Below, piece after piece: positions 52,082 to 63,255 of a stretch of DNA of 64,000 nt. This DNA is from Otis tarda (taxonomy: Eukaryota > Chordata > Aves > Otidiformes > Otididae). How positions within the stretch are numbered: the first letter of the stretch is position 1; each line of letters opens with the position of its first letter. The position numbers and the translations under genes were made by a program. The DNA lies in the NCBI GenBank assembly GCA_026413225.1, contig CM048552.1, positions 213,107,553-213,171,552 of the forward strand. The letters run 5' to 3'. Below the pieces are notes generated by a model. That model worked only from the letters and a program-made list of their open reading frames with translations, was not told the DNA's origin and searched no databases.

Positions 52082-55000
52082 ATCATCTGAGCAGGAAAAA
52101 AACCTCAGAATAACATAAAATCGGGAGTGGTTGTAAGTCTGGCATTTGGGGAGTCCTCTGAACTGTCTGTCATCCTCAGACGTTCACCACGAGGGAAACT
52201 TAATTAAAATGAGGCGTCGAGAGAGGCTCGCTGCTCCAGAGCAGCTGGTTGCTTAATTGGGAGAAACAAACTGTTCTCAGTGGCTTCATTGAATAACCAA
52301 GGCTCTTTTGGACAGGAGGTCCCAGAATATGAAAAGAAAGGCTGAGGGCAGTGAAATATATTTTATCATCGCTGATTTTAGCTTGCTCTGAGGATCAAAA
52401 TCCTACTGGTGACAGTTTAGTCCAGACGATGAACGGGCAAATCACACTTGTACTCAGTAAAATGTGTGGAGGGGAGAATATGAATCCCCTCCCTTGTTGT
52501 GTTTTCCTGGTTTGCTTACAAGTGCTTGTGTCCTGCAGAAATCTCTTTCCTTTAAAAAAAATCCCCTCTGACAGATCAGATGCTGATGCATCATTTCTGA
52601 TTCCCGGGGAGCTGACTTTGGTGGGATTTGGGCATGGGTGAGGGAGCAGAAGGTGGCTCAGGCACCAAGCTAGCCCAGCTGAGTTGCTTTCCAGTCTAAC
52701 CAGTTGAAAAAATGTGCAGTCTACCAGTGAGGGAGCGTGCTCTCGTGGGCTATGCGGGCCGTGAGCAGAGCATGTGTCAGCTATGTTGGCCCAGAGGTGA
52801 TTAAGAAAGAAAATAAAGACTGTGGGAGAAAGACATGACATAAGCCAGCACGGCAGTAAAGCGCAACCAGATGTTATGTTGTTTTGATGTTCTCCTTGAA
52901 GAACTAAGGAAGAGGGAAGACAAATAAGCCCCACCTTCCAGTGTCAGAGCCACTTTTGGCACTCGCTGCGCAGCTTGAGGCCAGCTGAGATGAAAGGGAA
53001 GGTCCAACCTGGCTGAGGACTGTGAACTGCAAGAGCACGTAGGACAGCTCGCTGCAAGGCATAGACGTGCTGTGTTTGCTCTAACTTCCCCTGTGTCAGG
53101 GCTTTGGTGAAGCAGATGGCACCTGAGATGGCAGCAGGACCAGGAATTTTTGTGTGGGTGTTCTTCTGCCCATGGTGGTGAGATGGCCAACACAAGGAGG
53201 AAGAAGAAACACAGATGATGGGTGGGAAGAAGAGCCTGTTAATTGGTACATGACAGTATGCTCAAAGCTGACTTGTATCTCCCCTTTTAAAGTCTTGCAG
53301 GCATGCTTCTTATCTTTGTTCTATGGGAGAAATGATTTGCCTCTGGTCTTACAAAAACCTGTGACAAAGCAGGAAGCCCTGAAACCAGTTCTCCCACTTC
53401 CTGGAGTAGTCTCCACTTCTTTGGACCTTGGCCTTGGTATATCATGAAGAACATTCAGGCTACTCTGCTCGCATTGCACCCACATACCCATCTTTGTTGC
53501 ATCTTATGGCACGGGAGCTTTTGGAAGCTAGAACATCCACCAGAAAACCCCAGGAAGAAAATTGGAGCCTTTTCCAGCCCAGCTTAAATACATGGAGCTG
53601 AGCTGATGTGCGAAATGTTGATTCCTACAGTTAAGCACATCCTTATGTACTTTATTGAGGTCCCTCCTGGCCCAGGAGAACTCATCCTTGGCCTTTCCAC
53701 TCAAAGGATAATGCTCAGAGGTTGGGATAGAACCAGAATCAGAGTTTGACACTGCTGTGGATGAGCATCCTCACTCCATCAGCTGAATATCTGACGGCAT
53801 ATTTACACTACTCCTTGAGATCCTCCCTGCCAGTGAGCCAGATATGAAATCTTTCGGCATATCCTCATCTAAACAGTCTAGTGCTCAGGAAAAATGGAGT
53901 AAATTGCTCAATGTGGGGCAAAATATGGCTTGCACACATGTCAACAATCTTAAGAAAGAAGGAGAAGCAGCAGCTCTTTGCTGCACCTGCTGCATTATCT
54001 GCTTGGCATTTAAGTCACTCCCAGTGATGCTGATCCAGAGGCAGGCTTGGAAGTGTTTCATGCTCTTTAAAACACTGGGAAAGCTAATCCAGGCTCCAGC
54101 ATCTTATTGTGTAAGGCTGCATGGTCTGCTTTAGAGACAACTGCAGTAGGTAAAGTGATAGAAGAAAGGAGACAATGTCTGTGTTCCTTTTTCACAGCAT
54201 GAAGTTAGCAGTGCTGGTGGGAAAAGGCAAGCTGCCCTCCCTGTTGCCTTGCCCCTACTAAATCCAGCTGAGAAGGACGCAGTTCTGGAACCTGGGGAAG
54301 TGTTTTCCCACCACATCTCTCTGGTTTGCCCACCTTTGAGCACTGCAAGCCTCACGGAAACACTCTGACATCTATTTGAAAGGTCAAATGTTGGAGTCTG
54401 GGCTCAGAATAGATGTGGGACTTCTTGGTCTCCAATGGAGACCGAAGGTCAGTGAAGCTGGAACCATGGAAAGCCAGGACCAGCCCATCAGAGCCAAGGA
54501 CAGTTTTGGCAGAGGCTTTCCTGACCCACCTCTGATAAATCTCCCTGCAGATCTCTCCATAGATCCCTGCAGATACTCACGCCACCCAGCCTGGCAGCAG
54601 ATTCACTGCTTCCCCAGACTGGGATGTTGCTTTTTCCTTTTCTCCCACTGCTCTGAGCATCCAAAGTTCCCATCCTTGTTTGCAGAGCTCTCAGCAATGA
54701 CTACCCGTGCCTCGCCTTTGCTACCCATCCACAGCAGCGCTGGAGGTAACAGAGCAACACGCAGTCAGCCTGAGAGGCTTATCGTTATCGGCTTAGGAGA
54801 TGTAGGTCTTCAGGGAATTTTAATCAGCAGAGACACTTTCACATCCACAGAGATGAAGATATTGTCAATTCCCTTAAAAGGAAGAGTCCAGCTGCATCTC
54901 TTGGGCCTCTTCCTCTTTTCACTCCGGCTGAAATAAATTGCTCCACGAACCGCAGCGATGCCACGCTGATCCCTAACTGCTAGTGCTCCGGCTCTTCCGC

Positions 55001-56186
55001 CACAGGTGTATTTCAAAAGCTAAATTTCTCCAAAGGACTTCCTTTTCCACAAGGAACATGCTGTTTATGTCTCTCACTGCTCTGGAAGGGACCCTTGGTG
55101 ATGGCCCCCTGTACCAGGACATAGCACTATTTAAAAATGCATGCTTGTCTTCTGGGTCAGTGCTTGTTTTCTCAGTGGTTTTGCTCTGTTTTTTCTCCCC
55201 CTCGCTCCGAGGGCATGCCGCACTCGCCCTGCTGTGGCGTAGCACGCTGTGCAGCAGCAGATAATGGGGACTTAGCGAGGTGTTAGCCTGGATGTGCATG
55301 GTTCAGATGAAGGGATTAATATCCGGGGGCTCGTTTGGGACTCCTGCAGTTTGAAATACGGCAATGTTTACACTGAGATTTATCCTTTGTCTCGCTTCTG
55401 TCAACATACTCATTAAATTATAATTCCTTAAGAAAAAAATCACATGGCTGTCATGAAAATAGATAAAAGCAATTGATTATTTTATCTTTTCCCCCTTCTG
55501 CGGTTAGTTGAATTGCAGGTATTGCTGATTATTTGATGGCTGGGTGGCAGTTAGGATTGATTGCTTCTGTACTCCCAGGAGGCAAAGAAAAAGAGACATT
55601 GCAGCGTTTTCGCTCTGTTTTCTCTGGTCTTAGCTCTACTGAAGAGTTAAAGCATGTGCTTAACAGATGTGTTCGCTCTAGCTGGCCTAACTGAGTTTGA
55701 GCAGCACTACAAAATAATCATCTGCAGCAGTCCGTGTGTTTCAAATGTCCCTCCGAAACAGTCATCACAAAAGTTGTCTTTATGAATGACAATGAAAGAG
55801 CACTAAAAAGTAGGTGCGCTCTGGAACTGGGTACATTGACCCTCGTTAAGTTTTACACGGGCTCTGGGAATCAAAATATTTCCTTCAGAGAAGGTTCTCA
55901 GGAAGGCTTTAAATACAGCTTTTTAAAAAGCCAATAGAAATTCCTACGGATTAGCTTTCCTGCCAGTCTGAAAGAGGGCTAGTTAATTACCAGTAAATGG
56001 AGCAGGCACTTGCCCAACCCTGCGGGCACAGAGGGAATTAGCGGGAAGGCTGGGACAGACCATGGGCTTTCCGTGGTGGAGACCTTCACAGGGAGTCAGC
56101 AGAGCCAGACTGCAGCTGGGAGGTGACTCTCCTGCCACGCTGCAATGCAAAGCAGCTGCCAAATGCTGCCAGAGCAGCCCAGAGGA

Positions 56187-56239
56187 CATATATATAACTG
56201 AATGTATATATATAGCTGATTTTATATATATGTAACTGA
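56187..56239. repeat. Degenerate TATATATA...CTGA tandem repeat, three units
   Basis: Three TA-rich units each followed by a CTGA-like end: TATATATAACTGAATG, TATATATATAGCTGATTT and TATATATATGTAACTGA. A decayed ~18-bp tandem repeat grown on an AT microsatellite. Confidence 0.75.
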
Positions 56240-56322
56240 AGCAGGAGAAATGAAGCCATCAGGTTGCTGGAGACTGCTGCCTGCTAAGACCTTCCATCTA
56301 CCCAGGAAAGTTCATGCTCCAT

Positions 56323-56357
56323 ATTAATAAATTAGTTGATTAATTAATTAATTTATT
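56323..56357. repeat. AT-rich (TTAA)n-like repeat
   Basis: TTGATTAATTAATTAATTTA and flanking ATTAATAAATTAG make a 35-base A/T-only stretch apart from isolated G bases. A low-complexity tract. Confidence 0.75.
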
Positions 56358-58544
56358 TTCTGTAACTCCTCATTATGGATGAAGTGGTGTTAGAAAATCA
56401 GAATATAAGAAATTATTGTGTGTGCTCCTGGTAAACTAATAAAACACGTTGCTATAGGAAAGCTCTTGAGCAGCAGAATTTGGGTGTCAGGGAGCCCAGA
56501 TGCTGTCAGAGAAGTGATTTAGGGCTGCATGGACATACAGCTGGAAGCCTGGGGTGGTTTCTTTCTCTGCTGCTGTATGATCTTCTGTGTAACATCTGGC
56601 AGGTCTTGCAGAGACCTTGCCTAAGTCCTACATAACAGAAGTCTATGGTTAGAACAGAGGCAACGTACCTCTTGGGTCTTGTTTCGTCCCACTCTAAAAA
56701 GAACATAAAGCTTTGGGTCTATGTGTGCATTTCCTATGCAGCCTAGGCTAGACAGCTAAACTTTGTGTATTCCCACTTTTTGAACCTTTGAATGATGCTG
56801 TTCTACCACCAAGTATTGGCTAGATAACAGAGGACAAAGGTACATATTGTGATAGGCAAGGTGTGAGCTGGAGGAAGACGTAACACCAGTACTGTATGGC
56901 CTGTGCTGTAGTTCAGTATCCAAGTTAAAGTCTCTCCAGCAAACGTTTCAAAGCTCAGATGTTTAGATAAGGGTGTAAAACTGGCTATTTTCTGCAGGCT
57001 GCCAAAGCTGACAGAGGCTAGGAGAGACCTACTGGGACAGAAGGTCTTCTGGGATTATTTCATCTGTGGGGTTTGTAAAGCCTTGGTGTAAAGGAAATGC
57101 AACTCTTTGTCATGTTTAAGCTTCATTTTAGGGATAAATGGCGTTTATCAGATCTGGCAGGATCTGATGAATGCTCTGGTGAGGTTTTGTGGTTACGGCA
57201 AAGTTTGCAACATAGCATAGGGTAAGTAATGCAAAACATCAGCCAGGCATTCATGAGTCCATTGACGCATTTGGAAGTCTTATTACCGTTCATTGTGAAC
57301 AGGGTTGGCCAAACCCCATCATTCTTTGTGTGCCAGAAGATTTAGTGTGATTTTTTTTTCTTTTTCGTTTTTTTTTTTGGCCGCCCTGTGAAGAAGTGAT
57401 TTATTTTTTAGATAACCAGAATTACAAGCTTCCTGAACTCTACAACTGCTGAGTGGGTTTGCTGTTCCCCTCAGGTTTTCTGTTAAGGCCATCAATGAAA
57501 TTGCTCATTGTCAATGAGCTGCTGTGGCTGGTTTCCAGGCTTCTCCACACGGGCCAGGCTTGCAAAGCGTGTATCAAACACTCATCCGCTTTCAGCTTCC
57601 CTGCCTATGAGACAGACCTGCTTGATATCTTCATTCCCAGATAAGACACCTGGCAATTTCTAAGGTCTCCAGAGATAGATCCAGACATGTCTGAAGTTTT
57701 TTTGAAACTGATATGTTGGGCAAGCGCTGTTTCAGTTAACACCACCTGAGACACTCCATCCCCTTCAGTAGTTGGCTTTAACTTGCTTATTAGAAGTCCA
57801 GTCTCACTAAGCCTCTTGTAAAGAAAATTATGAACAGTAACCACTTCTTAGGTTGGATCATAGCTGGATTCTAAGAGGTTTGGAAACCTCTCCTGGAAAA
57901 GGAGCGTTTCTCTATGTAATGTATTGCTATATAATGAGCTTCTGGAGACGAGGCTGTCAAATTAAACACTCAGGTTTTGATGCCTAAATAAATACGCGTC
58001 TAAATACCTCATCCGGTCTTACGAGACTGTTTCCTGTCAGCTCTAATGTTGACTATCCAAACTACCTGCACCATCATATATTCCACTAATTCCAGTGCCA
58101 GAGACTTTGGATCTCACAGGCTACAAAATCAGCTTCCAAGAAAATAAAATAAATCTAGTCATTTGGGCAAAGAAGTGGACCCACTTGAACCTGACTCTAC
58201 AGGACTCTTCAGGACTGACGTATAGTTTCTCTGATGGAAAACCATGTAGCTGCTTTGACGCAGATCAGAAAATCTGCAGAAAAAGAGATTCCACATGCTG
58301 GACTGCGACTTGAAAACAGGAAAATATGTCATAGCAGGACACTCCGTCCCTAAAAAAAACCAGCCTCACCAAAAACACGGGACATCAAACCCTTCCCGTG
58401 CCAAGAAACTGCTGTCAGATTGGGTTGATATCAAGATTACTCAAAGTCATGGAAAGGAGAAAATTGAGAGGAACTTGCAAAGAATTCAAGGATGGAGGTT
58501 AACTAATGCCAGGCAGTGAGGCTGGAGTGATAATAAATCCTGTC

Positions 58545-58880
58545 AGTCTGATTTTACATAATTTTTATGACCGAGTCACAAGTCTGGCATATAAAGTCAA
58601 GTGGTGATATTGACTTCTTAAACTCTTACAAGGTATCATCCTACTGAAAGGTGATATTGAGAGAGAAAATTGGTGCTACATAGTCAATGATTCCATGATA
58701 TAAAGAAATATAAAAATGATTAATGGATATTTTGAAATAGAATAGTAGATGAGGAGCCTCCTTCGGTAGTGTTTTCTAGAGGAGCCTCTGGGATCTCATT
58801 TTTTCCAGTGCTGTTCAATAACTGTATCACATTATCTGGAAGAAACAGAAAAATCATTATTCATAAAATTTGCAGATTGG
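58545..58880 (+). mobile_element. Ancient CR1-clade reverse-transcriptase relic
   Basis: A decayed internal ORF2 segment. TTTTTATGACCGAGTCACAA plus TGATATTGACTTC resembles the FYDQVTSLV...VIYLDF codons of the RT. Farther on, TAGTGTTTTCTAGAGGAGCC, GGGATCTCATTTTTTCCAG and TGCTGTTCAATA resemble the SGVPQGSVLGPVLFN block, and CATAAAATTTGCAGATTGG resembles the KFADD motif. Many stops and indels have accumulated, and the middle part (58630-58760) is hard to align. Recognition is by remembered pattern only; upstream boundaries may extend to about 58430. Confidence 0.55.
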
Positions 58881-59157
58881 TCTGGACCTCTCATTAAATG
58901 GACATATTTCAAAAGCATCCACTAAACTAAAACCAGACGGCTTTGTATTCATCTGGGAACACAGAATTCATACCACACTTCCAAAGCAGAGGTTTGCCGT
59001 GAGGACAGGAGAGATGGGCTTGAAAACAGTGATGCTGCAACTGTGTTCATCTAAACTACTGAATTAAAGTGGAGAAAAATCAAATAGGTGATAAAAGATG
59101 CCATCACCTCTATATGCAGCATTTAGGAGCGAGGCTCACTAATGGATACCGGTTTTA

Positions 59158-59216
59158 ATCATAGAATCATAGAATGGTTAGGGTTGGAAGGGACCTTTGA
59201 AGGTCGTCTAGTCTGC
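59158..59216 (-). mobile_element. CR1 LINE 3' tail, reverse orientation
   Basis: Inverted tail ATCATAGAATCATAGAATGG then TTAGGGTTGGAAGGGACCTT and AAGGTCGTCTAGTCTGC, after which similarity stops. A sharp truncation to about 60 bases. It lies 4 kb upstream of the GUCY2F start. Confidence 0.9.
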
Positions 59217-62200
59217 AGGAAAGTAAAAAAATGAATGTCAAAAGAATGTTGCAAGAATGAAATCCTGAAAGCATGCGCTATGGCAAAAGCCTTAAAGAGC
59301 TGTTTATTTATTTTGCTCAGAGGATGACTAGGATGTGAGCTAATTATGGTGTGCAAATGTCTACAGGGAGGTGATATTTATTGTGCTTCCTGGTTTCCTG
59401 GTTTTCAGGCAAAGGCGGAGCGTGAGCCAGTTGCAGGAAGCTGAAGCCAGACACACTAGACGTTAAGTGGGTATTTTTATTGTCGAGGGTAATTAACGGT
59501 TGGAATAATAGACGTGGGAACCTAGTAGATCCTCCAAGGCTGGAGCTTTTAATTAAGGCTCGAAGGACGTGAAGAAAGACTAATGGGAGCATTGCCACGC
59601 TGCTCTCCTTCGATTTTCTGTATAATCAGTGGAGATGGAGACTTTTCTGCAGGGAGAACCATAACAGGAGCCAAGCCTTTTCCCTGTCTCTGCTGGCTGC
59701 AGAAGGTTTACAGAGAAATGGGATTTATTCAGTGGTACCCTCTGGTATAATCCATTACAAAATGCATTTTATTTCCAGGATGCTTGAAGAGCTCAGAGCA
59801 GCAGCTGCTGGGAGGCAGCTTGGCCAGGCTGATGTGGGAGGTCAGACCAAGAGATTAGAGCACCCTCTTCTGCTCTAAAAATTTAAAGCAAAGCGATACA
59901 GCTGTGACTTAACTTTCCCATGGGAAATGTTACAGCCGTATGAATACGCGCATCCCTCGCTCACTGCAGTGAGTAGGGAAAGGTGTTGGGAATGGATCCG
60001 ATGGTGCGCAAATGGTGCGGCATTACAAAGAAATCTTTCCTCTGTGATGTGGTTGTTGCAGTAACGATGAGCTTAAGATGGGAGAAAAAAGTAAGGTTTG
60101 GAGTCACACACCAGATCTTAAAATTTAATGTTAATTCCGGACAGATTAATTACCTGAATAACATTTTTTTTTTTGCCTCAGGTGCATTACTTGCCTCGCT
60201 TGTTAATTATTGAGCCAAATCATGCAATGCCAGGACCTGAGCTTGTTTTGCAAAGGTGGGAGTGCTATCCCCAGTCCTGGGCACCTTAACCATGGGACAG
60301 ATGCAGCAGAGCTATTTGGGACAACCAGCTGTTCACTTGATTGCAGGAGGGTCTTTTCTTTCACTGGCAAACAAGAAGCAGAATAAAAGAGAGAAAATGA
60401 TAAAGGAAGAATATGAATTGCTAAGGGTCAAAGTAGTTACACTAATAAATAGACCTCCAAGTTGATTATTTTTTAATCTTTTATCGTTGGATGCCTTACC
60501 TGCTTTTTTTTCAACACAGATTTTAGTGCAATAAACCTCCCCTAGAAGTGAGCACTGGAGTTTTGCAGCTGCTCCAGGAGACACTGAAGTTGCTGCCCCT
60601 GAGTGGAATTAAACTGCACGGTACTGCTGTTGATACCGAAATAAAAGAGATAGTAGTGAGCATTTGATAGAGGAATGGAGATGTAGCTATATTTGTATAT
60701 GGATAAATCAAACTTTTAAGTTCAGTTCAAAAAAAATCAGGCTCCTAGCTGCAAAAAAAAAATGTATTTAATTTCGTGCTTTGATCAAAACCTAGTGTCA
60801 AAATCAAATGCTTTGGCAGCACACAAAGCAGCATTCTCAGTTTTGCTTGACGTTAGTGCGTCTTTTAGGCACTTTCCAAATGTAAAACTGTTTGGTAATT
60901 CCTAATAACCCTCCTGAGCAGTGCCAGTTTTCAATGAAGCACATGTCCAGGAACTTTCCTGGATCTGGGCTGTGCAAGGAAATGAATGAATGGAAGGAAA
61001 TTAATTAAATGAAGAGAGAGCTGCTCTCCCCACTGCATCTGAAAGACTTTGTGGCTTCCCATAATCCTTAGTGATGAAGAGAGAGCTTCTCCTGAACACA
61101 CACCAGTGAGAAGTGTATAATTTATATGATGTATTTGAAGTTAATACTGCTAAAAGATTGAATTATAAATGGTTCCCTCTAGACCACAAGCACTGGTCCT
61201 GTGACCTCCGATAAATTATGGTAAGGCCCTTCCTAGCTAGGACAGGCGTGGAGACATTCAAGGTCTTTCCGGGATAGCAGTTTTATTGCCACGTCCACTG
61301 GCGAAGGAAGGTGTCTGGGAGTATGGAGGGGGTTGTTGGAGGGCTCAGCTGTAGGAAGTGATCTAGAGGACCCAGGGAAATCACCAAGAAGATTTTAATA
61401 CAAGTATAAAAATCTCTGTGTATATCATGATGGGTACAAGGAAGAAATGAGGAAAAGAGGAATGTAACACATTAGCAGGACGGTAAAGCCCAAAATCAAA
61501 TATTCTGCTTACCCCAAACCTAAAATAGCTCTTGTCTCTGCTGCTTACGGGGCAGAAGAAGAGCTATCCCTGCCACCGTGCAGAGAGACTTAAGGAGCTA
61601 AGAGAGAGCTCTACAAAGGCAGATCTCAGGAGCTAAATCCCCCTAATCCAAGGGCAGAGCTTTAAGATGCCATCCCAACAATTACTAAGTTAGATATGAG
61701 TACCTCTCTGCACTGAGGCGGTTCAGAGGGAGGCCCTGGAGGTCTGCAAGATTTTCATCAAGGAGCTAAGGGCTTGGGAGGATGTATCCCAAGTCATGAA
61801 ACTCTGGAGGTGAAGGATGGACCTCACCAAAATGGACACAGAAAGGTTTTGACACTGCGTGAAGTCCTAGAGCACCCAATCCACTGGAGTTACCCATGCA
61901 AACAAGAAGTTGAAGGAGGTGGGCACCTGAGTGCACTTGCAGGGGAGGTTGACCATGCATCGCCTCTCCTTGAGGCGGGACCCGCATCTGAGGATAGCCA
62001 CTGCCACTGGTCAGAAGCTGCTTCGCTGGTGGATGGCTCCTTCTGGAGGTCCCTCTCCATCAGGTTAGAGGATCTGCGGGTGCATTTACAGCATATGCTG
62101 CACTGCGTTGCCCATCTCGGTGGCTGAGGATCCAGGGTAAAAATACTTCTCTGGCAATGAACAGGTAAGCTGGTAAGGGGGCTGCTATTTTTAGAGCACA

Positions 62201-62838
62201 AACTCGCTTGAATCAGCAAAATTTCTAAGACACGCAGTGACACTGCAGATGGTGAGGAGACTGTTGTGGGATTGCAATTTCTGTGCCTGGCTGTGAAGGA
62301 TGAGGTTGTTATCCCCAAAAAATCCCCATGGACCCTAGCCTTTAACCAAGAATATTTTAAGCCGAGAGTGAACACAAAGCTTTTGCCTTGACAGTTATTT
62401 ATCACTTCTTTATCTAAATTCAAATAATAATCCTTTTTTTTTTCTCATTTTTTGATTACTTGTTTATCCACCTTTCGTTCTTCCAGGTTTAAGAGACTCT
62501 GCCATGAATTGCCCTTGAAAAATCTTTTCAGAAATTTAAAAAATCATATACACATACATACGTATCTCTAAGTATATATATATATATGGGTCTATATATG
62601 TGTGTGAATATTTACGTTTTTATGGGCTCTGATTCATATTCAAAGCCCAGTGAGGATTTTGGATTGGTGAAAGTTGCTTGCTTAGTGCGTTTCACCTTTT
62701 TATTTTCTTACATGTATGTTTGTCTCTGTGATCTGGGAATTATCCTTCCAAAAAACCAAAAACATAGTGTATCCATAGGTTGTGTTTGCTGCTGCAAACA
62801 AAGCAGAGTCAGTCTTCAGTACCTGATTTCAAAATTTC
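59217..62838. other. GUCY2F proximal upstream DNA
   Basis: Probable intron 1 or promoter-proximal region of GUCY2F. No first exon could be placed with confidence. TAATCC words (CRX/OTX-like) occur at 59748, 61062, 61643 and 62428, about twice the number expected by chance, which is not convincing. A 14-base direct repeat ATGAAGAGAGAGCT is at 61009 and 61074. The paired opposite-strand frames at 61774-62127 and 61890-62423 have no known motif. Confidence 0.45.
62573..62587. repeat. (TA)7 microsatellite in a TA/CA/TG-rich tract
   Basis: Seven and a half TA units, set within a wider alternating purine-pyrimidine tract (62546-62608) including CATATACACATACATACG and TATATATGTGTGTG. It lies about 650 bases upstream of the GUCY2F start. 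Confidence 0.85.
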
Positions 62839-62915
62839 GCAGAATCACTGAATGGTTTGGGTTGGAATGAACCTTTAAAGGTCATCCAGTCCAACACCCA
62901 CACAGCAGCCACCGG
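62839..62915 (-). mobile_element. CR1 LINE 3' tail, reverse orientation
   Basis: Inverted tail GCAGAATCACTGAATGGTTT, then GGGTTGGAATGAACCTTTAAAG and GTCATCCAGTCCAACACCC. The end after CACACAGCAGCC is uncertain. It lies only about 340 bases upstream of the GUCY2F coding ATG, within the probable intron 1 or promoter region. Confidence 0.85.
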
Positions 62916-63169
62916 TACCCTCTGGTCTACCACAAAATACATTGCAAAGCATTTAAAAATGTTTATAAATGTGTTTAAGAGCTGTGGTGTGTTTAACTGA
63001 CACTGGGTGGATGCTCGTCTGTGTGGTGCAGTGGCTTGTGTGGTGCATGTCCACGCGTCTGCGCAGGGTTTTGGCACCTCATAGACTTGCACCTTGAGAA
63101 CCGTTGTGTAATTTGGGCTGACTCAGCTCTATCTACGTGTACTGAACAAATGCGTCTACAGGAAGGCAA

Positions 63170-63191
63170 ATATAATCTGCTTTTCTTCCAG
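63170..63191 (+). promoter_or_regulatory. Probable 3' splice acceptor before the GUCY2F coding exon
   Basis: A pyrimidine-rich run (TGCTTTTCTTCCAG) ends in AG at 63190-63191, 64 bases before the GUCY2F ATG. An in-frame stop (63199-63201) lies just past it, so the coding frame cannot extend further upstream. Mammalian retinal cyclase genes have a non-coding first exon, so an acceptor at this place is expected. If it is used, the exon would run 63192-63994 with a 64-base 5'UTR segment. This is inferred from consensus only; transcription could instead start nearby. Confidence 0.6.
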
Positions 63192-63200
63192 CAGCTGGTA

Positions 63201-63221
63201 ATGCACGGCTTGGCTTCCTGA
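63201..63221 (+). CDS. Short upstream ORF in the GUCY2F 5'UTR
   Basis: ATG at 63201 opens a six-codon frame (MHGLAS) closed by TGA at 63219-63221. It lies 34 bases before the GUCY2F start and in a different frame. If the acceptor at 63191 is used, this ATG is in every such transcript and could lower initiation at the main start. Its context (GTAATGC, G at -3) is acceptable. No function of the peptide itself is suggested. Confidence 0.4.
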   Translation: MHGLAS

Positions 63222-63255
63222 AGAACTCGGCGCAGGTCTACCCACCTGTAAAACA

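Larger units (their letters stand above)
51187..58544. other. Non-coding, no recognised gene
   Basis: Has the longest chance frames of the window (212 codons at 51268-51906 +, 179 codons at 52395-52934 -, 186 codons at 54376-54936 +), none with a domain I recognise. CpG-dense patches are at 52002-52081 and 55203-55246, and AT repeats at 56187 and 56323. Confidence 0.5.

Noticed and set aside
52395..52934. 179-codon open frame on -
   Set aside because: No recognisable family; low-complexity Ser/Pro/Leu-rich product typical of random non-coding DNA.
54376..54936. 186-codon open frame on +
   Set aside because: No family motif, and no exon-like boundaries that I could support.
61774..62423. Overlapping frames on both strands 1-1.5 kb before GUCY2F, considered as an exon or as a 5' CR1 region
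   Set aside because: Neither strand shows a known motif; resemblance to CR1 ORF1-region wording was too weak to state.
59748..62433. Four TAATCC (CRX-like) words upstream of GUCY2F
   Set aside because: About two are expected by chance in this length counting both strands; not enough to call binding sites.
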